In this document: one piece after another, positions 9,974 through 22,482 of the stretch
Numbering within the stretch: position 1 is the stretch's first letter
Layout: each line of letters opens with the position of its first letter
Assembly: GCA_951640195.1 (NCBI GenBank)
Contig: OX621171.1
Location: 992,001 to 1,056,000, forward strand
Length of the DNA stretch: 64,000 nucleotides
Origin: Porpolomopsis calyptriformis
Lineage: Eukaryota > Basidiomycota > Agaricomycetes > Agaricales > Hygrophoraceae
Direction: 5' to 3'
Notes under the pieces: generated by a model
Databases searched by the model: none
What the model was told of the DNA's origin: nothing
What the model saw: only the letters and a program-made list of their open reading frames with translations
Made by a program: the position numbers and the translations under genes

Positions 9974-11591
9974 CCTTCTTACGCAACAAACCACTTCCAC
10001 TCTGGATCAAACTGAAGACTTATCATGGTCAATCTTTTCGTCTCCAGATTCAGATACTCCTTTTCAACCCATAGTATTCCAAACCCCTGCACAATCTATT
10101 ATTCCCCTTTCCCCCTCATCATCATCTCTGACATCAATGTCTCAAACATCTCAACAAGAATATGAAGCTGATCAAACCATTCCCACACCCAGGCCCAGCA
10201 ATATTCCTCCCACTATCTAAGAAGAAGAAGAAGGAGATGTCATTGAGTTCGACATGGCTCAAGAACTCAAAGACCTGAGAGCACAGATTGACCAGTTTTG
10301 AGGCTGGTACTACAATGAAGTCGACACCAACAATGAGCTCCGAAAAGAACTGAAAGCCCTCAAGGAAAGACAACAAGAAGAATCTGAGCCAGCTACTCCC
10401 CCCCCCCCCGTACAATGACAATCCATACTTTGAGGACCTGGACTTTCCCCCAGGAATCCTTTCGTTTATGCCCCAAGAAGAACACAATCTGTCCAACCCC
10501 CTTTCCAACTGAGTTTTCCCACTCAACCTCAACCCCAACCTCAACCACCCACTTAGACAACTGCTCCCCCCATAGTTCCAGCCCCCGCCAAAATCAAGAT
10601 CACCGACCCAACCGAATATGATGGAACCCCTGAAAAGCTCAAAGACTTCATTCACCAATGTCATCTTAACTTCGCAATCAGGGATTACAATGATAAGCAA
10701 AAGGTCATCTATATACTCTCTTATCTTGGTGACGGCAACCCACAGGCTTGGGGACAACTGTTCATGGAGATGGTTGATAAAATGAGGAACTACATGTGGA
10801 ATTATACAACATTCTTGGATGAATTTCGGGAAGCTTTCAGAAGGCTCAACCCAGCAGTGAAGGTGCGGATCGAGCTAGAGAAAGTGAAGATGACAGGAAT
10901 GATTGAAGACTACAACCTTCGGTTCATGCAACACACAACAAGAACTGAGTACAATGAGGCTGCCCTACTTCACTTCTACAAATCCAGGCTCCCCCAGCCA
11001 ATCTGAATGTGGATTTATTGGATGGATAACATGCCATCAACTTTGCTGGACTGGATGATGAAAGCGGCCCAATTTGAAGAACAGTACCAGGAACAACAAG
11101 CTGAACAAGCACTATGGTCAAGTCAAGACCAGAAAGGAAAGAAGTCCAAACCCAAATCAAATCCCCAAGGAAACCCTTCCCACTCCACCACCACCACTTC
11201 ATCCCCAATCAAACAAGAATCAAGAGAAGCCTCTCTCAAGACAGCAAAATGAGACAATTCCTCCATCACCTGCTACAACTGTGGCAAGAAAGGATATTAC
11301 GCCAACAAATGTCAAAGCCCACATGCTGACAATGTTCCGGCATGTCAAGAAGCCTCAGCTTCAACTTGAGGAAAAGGAGGAAATTGCAGTCGAGGCAAAG
11401 GACGAAATGTCTGAACTATCAATCAGGTCAATACAGAAGAATTGGAAGTGTGGATTGAGGAAGTACTGGAGGATGACGAGAAAGAGAAAAGAATGGCGAA
11501 GGATGACTTGAAGGACATGGGAATCACAAATTGGGACAAGGAGAGACAGGCTGCACTAGCTCAAGCTTTAAAAGAGCAAATGGATTTTTAG
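9924..11591 (+). pseudogene. gag of element A (capsid and zinc knuckle)
   Basis: Structural protein of the intracellular particle. The frame opens at an ATG inside the LTR (9924); an alternative start is MSQTSQ at 10137. It runs through a Pro/Ser/Gln-rich leader with a coiled-coil-like stretch (ELKDLRAQ...NELRKELKALKERQ). After a poly-C tract at about 10400, where the frame shifts, the capsid domain follows (about 10585-11000: TDPTEYDGTPEKLKDFIHQC, LDEFREAFRRLNP). A zinc knuckle at about 11268-11310 reads CYNCGKKGYYANKC. The expected His of CX2CX4HX4C is Tyr, a C-to-T change. Stops interrupt at about 10218, 10300, 11004 and 11250, most readable as CGA to TGA or CAA/GAA to TAA. The frame ends at the TAG at 11589. 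Confidence 0.8.
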
Positions 11592-14500
11592 TCCAGCCAA
11601 GTGCTGATAGCCCAAGCACTTTGGCTGTGTACCATGTATGTGTACCATCATCTATGGAAAGATTTTGTTTTCTTGGCACACTTGAACAGGGCAAAGGCGC
11701 TCTCAAATTTTATCTTTGGATCACAAGTGCCAACAATCTTTGACAAGTGGATATCATAGCACTCATTGACTCTGGCACCTCAGGGAATTTTATTGACAAA
11801 GCTTTCATTCATCAAATGGAGATATCGACCTATCCATTGGATGAGGTTGTACTGGTACGAAACGCTGATGGTTCTGAGAACCGAGGAGGTCCCATCACGC
11901 ATGACACAGACCTGTTTATCGAGGCACCAGACTTATCTTTTCGAGAACGAATACAGTTGGAGGTCACCAACTTAGGAAGAAAACAGCAGGTCATCCTCAG
12001 CTTCCCATGGCTCTTGCAACACAACCCCACCATCAATTGGACAAAAGGCACCTTAACTTTTGCATCTGGTGACATGCTGTTCAGTAGTATGTGAGTCAGA
12101 GTGTTGCCCCCACAGGAAGAACTCTACATCTTTGATTCGTGAAACATGACTCCTTTATCCGCTTGGTTGGAGTTGACCACTCTTGACCAGTTTCCATTGA
12201 GGAGGACATCAAATCCTTCATTCCCAGTTGTTATCACAATTTCTGGCATGTTTTCTATACTGCAGAATTCGACAAACTTCCTCCTCAATGTCCCTTTGAT
12301 CATGCGATCAACCTCTACCCAAACACCAAATTCCAAGTTGGAAAACTTTATCCCCTTTCTCCCTATGAACAGGTAGAACTCAACAAGTTTATTGATGAAA
12401 ATCTCTGAACAGGTTGAATACATCCATCAAAATCACCCCAAGCTGCTCCTTTCTTCTTTGTGAAAAAGGCCAAAGAGATCAATGCCAAAGGTCTCAGTGC
12501 TAGTCTACATCCCATCCAGGACTATCGCTATATCAATTCCAGAACCATTCCTGATCACTACCCCCTTCCCCTTTTGTTGGAAATCCTCCAAGTACTGAAG
12601 CTTGCCACTGCTTCTCTCTTCACTGCTATCGATATTCGATGGGGATTTAACAACATACAACTCAAGGAAGGCAATGAATGGAAAGCAGCTTTCATTACCA
12701 ATCATAGACTTTTCAAACTGACCGTTATGTTCTTTGGACTATGGAATTCCCCAGCATCCTTTCAACAAATGATAGACATTCTTTTCAAACCTATTCTGGA
12801 CTCTGGCTGTGTTCACATTTATATTGATGACATTCTTATCATGGGTGATACCCCTGAAGAAATCCACCACTGGACTGATGAAACCCTCAAACTTATGGAG
12901 AAGAACCAATTATCTGCCAAACCCGTTAAATGCCAAATGGAGAAGACCTCAGTCACCTATCTTGGTATGATTATCTCTAAAGGTCAACTTGCCATCAACC
13001 CAAAAAAGGTAGACACCATCATCAATTGGCTAACACCTCAAAGACTGTGAGATCTCCAGTCTTTCCTTGGTACTACCAACTTTTGGCACCATTACATCAA
13101 AAGTTTCTCCTCAGTCATTCGTCCCCTTTGTAGCCTCTTGCAGAAAGACCAACTTTGGGATTGGTCCCCCTTGTGTCAAAAAGCCTTTGAACAACTCAAA
13201 CACCTTATCACCACAGCCCCTGTCCTTCTCACTCCCTAGCTAGACCTTCCTTACCTCTTGGAGACCAATGCCTCTGATTTCGGTATTAGTGTGGTCTTAT
13301 CTCAGAAACACAACAATAGTTGGCACCCTGTCGGCTTTTTCTCAAAGTCCTTACTCCCTGCCAAGTATAACTATCCTACTCACAATCTGGAAATGCTTGC
13401 AATCATCACTTCCCTCAAGTATTGGCACTATCTTTTAGAAGGCGCAAGGGATACTGTATTGATAAAAACGGACAATTTAGTGCTCAAGTACTTCATGCAA
13501 AACAGATCCCTCTCCAGATGACAAGCATGATGGATGGAATTCTTAGGCAGATTCAACTTCAAAATCAAGTACTCCCCTGGAGTCAAAAACAAAGCCGATG
13601 GACTCTCTCACCAACCTGATCACCATCATACAGAAAAAGAAGAACTAGAAGGTCAAGCCCTCCTTCCTCCTGAACATTTCATCAATGCTATCATTTCTAT
13701 GTCTGAACCCTCTTTCATGTCAAGACTTCATTTCCCTGACTTCAATCAAATCCCAGAGGACATTTGCATCAAATTATCTGATCCCTCTTCCAGCTACTCC
13801 TTCACTGACAGAATTGTGAGAGATGCAGGAGATCGTATTGTCATGCCAGCAGATGTATCGCTACGCACAGAGATAATTTGATTGACCCACTCCCTACCCC
13901 ATGGAGGCCATCCTGGAATTGAGAAGACACGTGAGCTTGTGTTGCAGAACTACACCTGGAGTAGTGCTGCCCCTGACATCCATGTATTTGTATGATCCTG
14001 TCCAACCTGCCAACAAGTCAAGCTTTATCCCTCAAAGGTCTCCTAGAACCCATTCCCCCTTCGTCTCGACCTTGGGAAGAAATCACCACCGATCTAATAG
14101 TGGAACTCCCTCAATCATCTGGCTATGATGCTGTTTTAGTCATTGTTAATCATTTCACCAAACATGCTCACTTCATTCTGATGACTTCAAATATCTCAGC
14201 AGAAGGAGTCGCAAAACTCTTTAGGGACAATGTATGGAAACACTACAGTTGGCCAAAGAAAATCATAACCGATCGAGGAACTCAATTCGCTTCTAAATTT
14301 GCGAAAGCTCTCAACACGCATTTGGGAATTATCTCCAGTTTATCCACCACTTATCACCCCCAAACTGATGGCCAAATGGAATGAACCAATCAAGAACTTG
14401 AACAATCCCTTTTTTTATACACAAACTTTATGCAAGACGATTGGTCCAACTGGCTATCTCCAGCCGAATTTGCATATAATAACCAATAGCACTCCTCAAC

Positions 14501-15140
14501 AAAGCACACTCCCTTTTACCTTGACACTGGCCAACATCCTTTTGTCCCATCTATCCCTGCAACTTCCACTTCCAATCCCACAGCAGACACCTTCCACGAT
14601 CATCTCACAGAAGCTCATGAAGAAGCCTCAAAGGCTCTAGAAGCAACAGCAGAAACTATGAAACACTTTGCTGATCGCAAACGGAAAGATACCCAACTCC
14701 AAATAGGTCAATTTGTTTATCTTGATACACGTAACTTAAAAACAGGTTGTCCAACCCTCAAACTCAATGTCCGATGCACTGGACTATTCAAAATTCTAGA
14801 AAGAATCGGAAAAGTCTCTTATCACCTGGCCCTCCCTATCTCCTAGAAAATACACAACGTCTTTCACGTTTCACTCCTGAGACCCACTAATATCAACTCT
14901 GATCTCCATCCAGAAGAAGTGGATGATAATCCCTGCCCACCTCCAGATATCATTTAGGAAAAAGAAGAATATAAGGTCAAACAAATTCTTCAACATCATG
15001 GGTCTACTTGATGTTATACATATTTAGTCAAATGGGTCAGCTATCCCATTGAAGAAGCAACTTGGGAGTCAAAGAAGAACCTCCTCCATGCAAAAGAATG
15101 AATTCTAGAATACGAATGATCAATTCAAATGGTGACTTAA
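11592..15140 (+). pseudogene. pol of element A (PR-RT-RNaseH-IN-chromodomain)
   Basis: Protease: IALIDSGTSGNFID at about 11755 keeps the catalytic DSG. Reverse transcriptase (12400-13050): AIDIRWGFNNIQLKEGNEWK and the YIDD active site at about 12820. RNase H: LETNASDFG (about 13256) has Asn in place of the first catalytic Asp. Integrase: zinc-finger region near 13900-14010, then TTDLIVELP, ITDRGTQFAS and TDGQME, so D, D and E are still readable. Chromodomain (14965-15110): EEYKVKQILQHH, YLVKWVSYPIEEATWE. The polyprotein ends SIQMVT before TAA, as in element B. Stops at about 12410, 13050, 13240, 13520, 13880, 14384 and 15010 disable it. Chromodomains steer integrase to marked chromatin in this clade (established for chromoviruses). 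Confidence 0.85.
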
Positions 15141-15263
15141 TCACTCTTTCATAGTATCAACTCCCCTCTTTTGAATTTCTCACTTTCATCACCTTTTCCA
15201 AACTCTGACTTGTCTTTATAATCTCTCTTATCTCCATCCTTTCTCCTCAGAATCGATATCACC

Positions 15264-15848
15264 ATGCCCGCCAAATGAACTTGTCATCACCAAACCACTT
15301 GCAAATCCACTGGTGGTCATCCACCCTGTACCCCTCACATGTCCACTGGAGGACAACCCCCTCGTCATGCTCCCCCTCCACTCACTTCCACCTCATCTGC
15401 CTATAGTGAAGCCAAGCTTGCCAGACAACTCTGGCAACATAATCATCGCGCACGAAACTAGGCCCTCACCACATGGCCAGAAGAGATTATTGCACCACCT
15501 ATCCCACCCGAGCAGATCATCGAGTTGCTGAAGAAGGATGTCAATTATTACAAGAGCGAAATCGCAAGACTGAATGAGGAATTGTATAATCAATGGTTGG
15601 ATTTGGATCAAGAGAAGAGAACGAGCAAACATTGGCGAGAACAGGCCAAGTATTGGGAAACAAAACACGAGGAAGTTCCAAAGGTACTTCCCCATCTCGG
15701 TTCCCCCACTCCCCCTGTTTTCCCAGGTCCGCTCATCATTCCCCCCGGTTCATTGTCAAACCCCATCACTATCCCCGATGATGATGATACTTCCCCAGCT
15801 GACATTATTTCCCTGTTGACTGCCCTTCCTGACAAGGACTTATCTTAG
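15264..15848 (+). pseudogene. Post-pol ORF3 of element A (195 codons, coiled coil)
   Basis: Starts at ACCATGCCC 124 bp after the pol stop and reads in one frame to TAG at 15846, broken only by TGA at about 15276 and another stop near 15460. Layout: MPA start, Pro/Thr-rich segment, basic stretch (AKLARQLWQHNHRAR), then a long charged coiled coil (about 15525-15670: EIARLNEELYNQWLDLDQEK, HWREQAKYWETKHEEV), a Pro-rich linker and an acidic DDDD tail. No transmembrane segment, so it is not an envelope protein. The ORF at 30039-30788 in element B has the same position, start and layout. Function unknown. The first half overlaps other open frames that I regard as shadows. Confidence 0.65.
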
Positions 15849-15929
15849 TCCTTCCCCTCCTCCACACCCATCAACACTCTCGAATGCTGCCTCGAATTTT
15901 GGGATGAAATTCCTTTTAGTGTGGGTGTA

Positions 15930-16297
15930 TGTCACAGATACTTTTTTCATATTCCTTTTAGTCATACTTGATTAGTCTCTGTTCCGTTTACCCTTCTGTT
16001 TTACCGTTTTATATATAGAGACTGATCACATGTATTTCCTTTCTGACTCTTCATGAGTCACATTCTGCTTCTACCATTCTTTTCATAACTCTTCACTAGT
16101 CACATTCTGGATTCCACTTTGTAATCGTCCTTGCAACTGACTCATGGTGACTCAAGTAGTCAGTATATAAAGCCTGACCTCTAGTTAGTAGGTTAAGTTC
16201 AATTCCTAGTTAGCTCCCCCACTCTTTAGTTGAATTTCTATTCTTTATCAGCTCCTCCAATGCAAGAAGTAAAACTTTCGACTACCGAATCATAACA
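15930..16297 (+). repeat. 3' LTR of element A
   Basis: Full-length partner of 9594-9961, ending TAACA, followed by the target duplication GTTGT. At several places it has TG where the 5' LTR has CA or the reverse (for example 15997-15998 TG against 9661-9662 CA), implying an ancestral CG. Confidence 0.95.
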
Positions 16298-16796
16298 GTT
16301 GTGTTGATTGTGTTTTCTTAGTCTCACTCCTCTTAGTTATGGGAGGGTAAGTCAAGTGATTCTGATTGTACATTCATGCTACTACAAGTAATCTCACAGG
16401 AGAATGAAGTGAAGATCCACCTTTGTCCTCAGGGTTTATATAGTATTTCTAAATCTGGAGTTATCATAAGTCAGGTTCCACAGTCACCTTCTTTTCTATT
16501 GCTCACAGCCTCCCTTTTAAGGTTTCCTATTGTTCCTAGTCATCTTTGGGTGGCTGTGTAGGTCTTCTAACTCCTCTTCTGCTGTGGCACAGTTTTTTGT
16601 TATCTAGGCTGTGTTATCTCATAACTTGTTCCTATTGTTCCTTGAGTTATAGGATGTAATTGTCCTATTCTTGGATCAGCATATCACATCTCACATCTCC
16701 AGTAGAGGAGGCCTATTTCAGTAATCCCCTTGTTCTCTGTGATATAAAAAGGGCCAGCAGTCTACCTTTCCTGCTCCAGTTCAATCCTTGTCAATC
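16298..16796. promoter_or_regulatory. Shared divergent promoter of module F, copy F1
   Basis: Together with 9576-9593 this was one intergenic region between genes G and zf before element A inserted. It aligns along its length with the inverse of 25760-26265. Two outward-facing TATA boxes are conserved in both copies. GATATAAAAAGG at about 16740 points to the zf gene. The complement of CTCAGGGTTTATATAGTA at about 16430 points to gene G. The remaining sequence shows no other motif I can name. Confidence 0.55.
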
Positions 16797-16806
16797 ATGA
16801 TAACTT

Positions 16807-17142
16807 TGTTATGATACATCCCAATTTTTGTTTTTATCTTATCGCAATCTTTCTAATCTTATCTTATCCCCCCACCACTTCCCTTTGTTGTTTGTTAATT
16901 AGAGGGAATATTACTATTGGCCAGCGATAACACCACCCACAGTTGCACAGCAGCTAAGTCAGCAGTTCCATGGATCGCAGTTGAGTCATAGTATTCAAAC
17001 TCAGACTAGATAAGTAGTGTAGTTAGAGTTTGTAGCCTCAGTTTCAATCTCAACAAAGACACCCCCCCTTAACCTCTGGCTGAGATCTTGGTTCTTTCCA
17101 TTAAGCACTCTAAGCCAACCAGGAGACCCCTGCGCCTTAACA
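16807..17142 (+). repeat. 5' LTR of element D
   Basis: Begins TGTTATGATACATCCC, ends CCTTAACA. Contains a run of seven C shared with the 3' copy and AGTTTCAATCT at 17040-17050, where the 3' copy reads AGTTTCGATCT. Confidence 0.92.
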
Positions 17143-17155
17143 GAAGATCAAAACT
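17040..17155 (+). promoter_or_regulatory. Candidate self-priming pair of element D
   Basis: AGATCAAAACT at 17145-17155, two bases after the LTR, is complementary to AGTTTCGATCT of the 3' LTR (26883-26893) at 10 of 11 positions. The one mismatch is a CpG turned CpA. The 5' LTR block has lost the same CpG (AGTTTCAATCT). Restoring CG gives an 11-nt match in the same place as in elements A and B. No clear TATA box precedes it. Confidence 0.55.
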
Positions 17156-17289
17156 CAACCTCCCCCTCTGCTTTTCTCTACAACAGTCCCTGGTCAAGAT
17201 TCATCTGATCATCTCTGCTACTGCATTAGCCAAGCGATTGCCTTGGAATCCCAACCCAGACTCCCCTCTGTGAAGCCATCCTCTTTCAT

Positions 17290-19194
17290 TTGAAGAACCA
17301 CAGGAGACCCTTTGGACATCCCTGCGCAGTATTCCAGTCAACCTCCACCCTAGCCTTGCACTCTCCATTGCTGCCTCCACCCTACACCCTCACCAACCCT
17401 GAACCCTATCAGGCCTCAACATCCAAGCTCATTAGTAACACACATTTGACTGCCGCTGCCACATTAGAATTGTCACCACTTGAGCTCGATTCTCTCACAG
17501 AACAGCTCAACCTGTTAGCCGACAAATTCCTTGAACCCAACCTCGCCCCATCCCCACCTTTGTCCCCTTCATTGTCCTCATCTGAGGAATCTTTCGATAC
17601 TGCACCTTCTTCCCTGATTGAAGATCTATCCGACCTAGCCACACTCCTTGAAGTAGAGCTGGTTGTTCACCTTCAAGTCTGCATTCACATTCACTACCCT
17701 CGTTGTTTGACAGAATGAGCCATCGTCCCCATCGTTTTCATCTTCCAATGACATGAGACCCAAGACATACAAGAAATCCATCTCATACTCAATCATTAAT
17801 CACCATGTCTCGCACATCGCAGAGGCCCTCTTACAGTGCCTTGGAACCCGAAGAGGAACTCGAGTATGAAGACACACCTGAGGATCAACTTGAGATCCAC
17901 TTGCCCTTCTTGTCGCAACTCCTTCCTCCTCTTCTACCTCCCATCTCTTCACTCATATCTGGACCTTCCACACTTCTACCCTGGACTCCAATCTCATTCT
18001 CCTTCCTAGGTCTTAGACCTCAACAAACCCCTCCTCCACTGGTCAAATCACCTTGGTAAAGCAACAGATCGCCTCTGTGGAATTTGAACCTGAACCTTCA
18101 GACCCACCTCCTTCTGCCCCATCTTCTCTTTCATCAAGAAAACTAAGCCCTTCTCCTCAAGAGCCACCTGCTCCCCTCCCTGATACAAATCCCGATCCCG
18201 ATCCAAGTCCCCTAACACCACCACCTCCATCTCCAAACAGTCCCCCACCTGCTCCACCCATGGCTACTACTATCTCTAGCAAGATCAAACTCACTGAACC
18301 CAGCACCTTCAATAGTGACCCCAAGGCCTACAGGGATTGGTACCATCAAGTTATCATATTCCTAGCTAGCTGAGGAGTCACCAATGCTACAGAGCATGCC
18401 CTCATCACCCTTTCATACATGAAGGAAGGAACTGCTGCCATTTGGGCTTAACAATTCATTGTTGATTTCCTCAATCGAACTAATACCCAGGGCAATGCAA
18501 TCCCTTTTCCTTCTTGGGCAAACTTCAAGCTTGGTCTTGACAGAAGCTTCAAGGATACTGCCTCAGAGCAGTGCGCATGTGAGGAAATTGAGACAATGAT
18601 GCAAGGATCATCCCTCATCATGGAGTACCTTGTCAAGTATGAGATGAAGGCAAAACTTGCTAGCCTTGCCAGCCAGGATAAAGAAAAGATCCGAATCTTC
18701 AAGAAGAATATCCATTGCGACATCATTCACCAAATGTACCTTAATCCCCCTCTCCCCACAACCTGGTCCAACTATTGCAAGAAGGCTTTGGCCATTGGAC
18801 AACTCCATGAGCAGTTCTGTCAACAGAAACAGACTTGTCATCTGGCTGTCCCCTCTTCCTTGCGATTTATTCCCCAGACCCTCCCATCTCATCCCCAAGC
18901 CCAACCCTCTGGAGATTATCAAGTCCCCACTGGGATCATCCATGGCAGTCAGGGAAAGCCTATAGACATTGACAAGATGCGGCAGGTCCACCATTGTTTC
19001 AACTGTGGAGAAGTCGGACACTTCCAATGAGATTGCCCCAAGGAGAAGGCTGTGGTTAACATCCACACTCTCTTCTATGACATGACTGTGTCAGAACTCA
19101 ATGAGCTAAAGAACCTCCTTTCCGCAGAGGAGCACAGCCCAGTGAATAATGCCCCCACTCTCGATAATGAATTGGATTTTGTCAACAGTCAATA
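17290..19194 (+). pseudogene. gag of element D
   Basis: Leader frames at 17290-17718 and 17805-18059 are Pro/Ser/Glu-rich and in different phases. The main frame from 18053 has a Pro-rich stretch, then the capsid region (SSKIKLTEPSTFNSDPKAYR, DWYHQVIIFLA, FPSWANFKLGLDRSFKD) and a zinc knuckle CFNCGEVGHFQ-stop-DC at about 18997-19038. There the TGA stands where Arg (CGA) is expected. Further in-frame stops occur at about 18371 (TGA) and 18448 (TAA). It ends with TAA at 19192. The Pro-rich N-terminal part is longer than in A or B. It would form the particle shell if intact. Confidence 0.75.
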
Positions 19195-21735
19195 AAGATG
19201 CATTCCCTTCATTTGACTGGAAGTTGTTTGCTCTGGCAGAACACTCTCATATTGGACATTTTTCCTTTATCTACCATGATGGCATGTACAATACTCAGTA
19301 TACCTGAATCAAATACCCCCGTCATTTCTCCTCCTCTGAAGCTTGCTCTATCAGATGAACACGTTGAATGCTCTGAAACTCCCACTCCCAAATCATTGTC
19401 TCTTTCTGTCAATTTGATTGATGTCAACTCTGTTTCAACTCCTCAAGACATTGTTAATGCTATTAAAGGCAATGCTAATTCAGCAATTTCTATTCTTCAA
19501 CACTGGTCTCACCTAGCATGCTTACATGAGATAGTACAGTCTACCATTGACGAAATCACTGCCCTCTCCCCAGAGAACACCATCTGAGCCTTGAACGAAC
19601 TCAAACAACCCCATGTCTTCGTTCGCGGTTCCAAAGGAAGTTAACTCATCCTCAAAGCCCATCTTGTCACATTGGACAATTGTACAGAGCACACTGCAAC
19701 TGCTCTCATTGACAGCAGATGTGAAGGCTCTTACATTGATATTAAATACATTCGAGATCACAATCTCCACACAACCCCTCTTGCTCAACCCATTCCAGTG
19801 CACAATGCTGATAGTCAACCTAATACTGAAGGCCCCATCTCAGAAATGGTTACTCTCGAACTGTGAGTTGGAACTCACATGGAATGAATCAATTTTGGTG
19901 TTACCAACCTCGGCAAAGGACAAATCTTCCTTGGACATGATTGGCTCAAGACCCACAACCCTTCTGTGGACTGGAAAGCTGGTACCCTCGATTTCAATTG
20001 ATGCCCCCCAGACTGTCACCCCTCTGTCAACTCCTTCAACATTAATAACCTCACTCTGGAAGATGACAATCACCTCCTCATGGTCGATCTTGCTCCTGCT
20101 ATCCAGATTCAGTTGATGACCACCAAGTCACAGGAACTTGCAATCAAGGCTGCTGAGGCCCAGAAGAAGGCTCGTGATTGGAAAAACATTGTCCCTGATT
20201 ATCTTTATGAATTCCAAGACATTTTCACCAAGAAAGACTTCGACGAGCTACCACCCCCTCGTCCTTGGGATCATGCAATTGAACTACTCCCAGGAACCGA
20301 AGAGAAACTCAACTGCAAGATCTACCCCCTCAGTGTGGATGAATGCTCACAACTTGATGAATTTCTCAAAGAGAACCTCCGGACTGGATGAATTTGCCCC
20401 TCCATTTCCCCCATTGCCTCCCCCTTCTTCTTCATCAAGAAGAAAGATGGTCAACTACGCCCGATCCAGGACTACCAGAAATTGAATGATATAACCATCA
20501 AGAATTGCTACCCCCTCCCTTTGATCACCAAACTTATCAATGCCCTACAGAATGCCCACTATTTCACCAAGCTGGATATCCGTTGGGGCTACAACAATGT
20601 TTGCATCAAGGAAGGCAATGAGCACAAAGCCATGTTCAGGACTAACCATGGCCTGTTTGAACCCCTGGTCATGTTCTTTGGACTGATAAACTTGCCTGCA
20701 ACCTTTCAGATGATGATGAATAACATTTTCCATGTTCAGATCCACCAAGGTTATGTACTGATTTATATCAACAATATACTGATCTTCAACAAGGATCTCA
20801 AGATGCACCACTAGCACATCCATGAAGTCATGTCTCTACTTCATGAACACAAGCTTTATCTCAAGCCCGACAAGTGTGAATTCAATCAAAAACAGGTCAA
20901 ATATCTTAGAGTCATTGTCTCTAAAGGCCAAGTTAAGATGGATCCGATCAAGGTTCAAGGCATCACCGATTGGCCAACCCCAACCTGCAAATGTGACATT
21001 CAGTCCTTCCTCAGTTTCTGCAACTTCTATCATCACTTTATTCACCACTTCACTGGTATCACTCACCCTCTTAATACCCTAACTGGAAACACTCCTTTTG
21101 AATGGACTGATTAATGCCAGGATGCTTTCGACATCCTCAAAACAATGATTACTTCTGCTCCTATTCTTTCCATCACTAACAATTACGACTTACTCCATGT
21201 CAAGACTGACACCTCCGAATACACACTGGGCACTATACTTTCACAAAAACAAGAAAACATCTAGAAGCCCATCAGATTCCTCTCAAAATTGTTCAGTCCC
21301 ATGGAATGAAATTACCAAATTTATAATTGCAAACTTCTTGCAATTATGACCACTCTGCAAGAGTTTTGTAAATATCTATTGTCTGCTAAGCAAGTCTTTG
21401 AGGTTTGGACTGACCACGCTAACCTCCAATACTTCAAGAAGCTGCAGAAGCTCAACAGATGTCAAGCTTGCTGGCTCACAGAGTTGCAAGACTTCCATTT
21501 CACCCTTCATCATGTCACTGGTAAGGCTAACTTGAAGGCTGACATCCTGTTAAGATGACTAGGTTTTGAAAGGGGGGTGGACAATAATGATGACATGATT
21601 CTTTTGCCTAACTCTCTTTTTTCTGCTTCCTCTCACCCTATCATAGACCTCCGACTGGTTCGATTCAACATCGAACCCAACCACTTTCATTCACACATCA
21701 AGGACTCTTACTGGTGATATGACCCCTTGGTCCCC

Positions 21736-22284
21736 TGAGGTCCAGAGGACATGTTCCATATATCTACGTGATCCCCCAGACGTCCACTACACTGCTATGA
21801 TGTCCCCGACTACGCGATTTGGCTTCCCATCCAGCGATTTATCCCTGAATTCTCCAAATTTCTTCGAATTTCTTCGAATTCTTCGATCTTTCGATTCACC
21901 ATCGCAGCTCATATCAAAGGATGCATCTGATAGCCAGACGTCCATTGTGTAGATTTCTATCGTTCCCATTGACCCTTTCACTGGTGGCTTCGTTCAGAAG
22001 TCTCATCCCTTTACTATATAGCATATAAAGGGATCTTTGTTTTCACAGATATATTTACTTGTAGATATGTTTGTATCATAGAGAAGGAAGATAGATTCCA
22101 TCGTCCCACGTCTAGTCCTTCATGTTTGAGCCTCTTCTACCGCCTCTAGCACTCTAGAGAGTGCTCCAATTTTCTGATTTCTTCTATTTCTTCGATTTTC
22201 ACAATTTCTTTGATAGCTCCTTTCTATTGTGCCTCCCATCATCTCTCGGGGCAGATCCCAGAGCTCAGATGGCTCCACATCGCA
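21736..22284. other. Unidentified insertion inside pol of element D
   Basis: Pol homology stops after about 21735 (DPLVP) and resumes at about 22285 (NKEDSITLSQSKQENGWKTQ). The block between has many intact CpG (TTCGAAT repeats at about 21860-21895), unlike the CpG-poor pol around it. It also has an ACTATATAGCATATAAAGGG promoter-like sequence at about 22012-22032 and an 8-bp palindromic pair AGCACTCT / AGAGTGCT near 22149. This fits a younger solo LTR, but I could not fix its ends or a target duplication. Confidence 0.45.
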
Positions 22285-22482
22285 TCACCAGAACAAAGAA
22301 GATTCCATTACACTCTCTCAAAGCAAACAAGAAAATGGTTGGAAGACCCAAGACAACAGCATCCTCACTCTCAATGATCAGATTTATGTCTCAGTCGACA
22401 AGCCCCTTTGAGGTGAAATCATCTCTCGGTATCACAACAATCCCTTGTCAGAACATTACAGCCCCTTCAAGACCACTGAAGT

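Larger units (their letters stand above)
9594..16297 (+). mobile_element. Ty3/gypsy chromodomain LTR retrotransposon A, 6.7 kb
   Basis: Two 368-bp LTRs (9594-9961 and 15930-16297) begin TGTCA, and the 3' copy ends TAACA. The 5-bp duplication GTTGT lies at 9589-9593 and 16298-16302. The inside holds gag, protease, reverse transcriptase, RNase H, integrase and chromodomain in Ty3/gypsy order, and an extra ORF before the 3' LTR. It is inserted between genes G and zf of module F copy F1: removing it joins the shared upstream region, which then matches copy F2. All ORFs carry stops, so it is defective. The LTRs differ at roughly 24 positions (about 6-7%), mostly transitions at former CpGs. Confidence 0.95.

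Noticed and set aside
15313..15531. Separate 72-codon gene between pol and 3' LTR of A
   Set aside because: Out of phase with ORF3 and with no similarity to B; taken as a shadow frame of the Pro/Thr-rich leader.
15264..15848. Envelope (env) gene in the post-pol position of A, B or C
   Set aside because: No signal peptide, no transmembrane segment and no Cys-rich ectodomain; the frames are Pro-rich, charged coiled-coil proteins.
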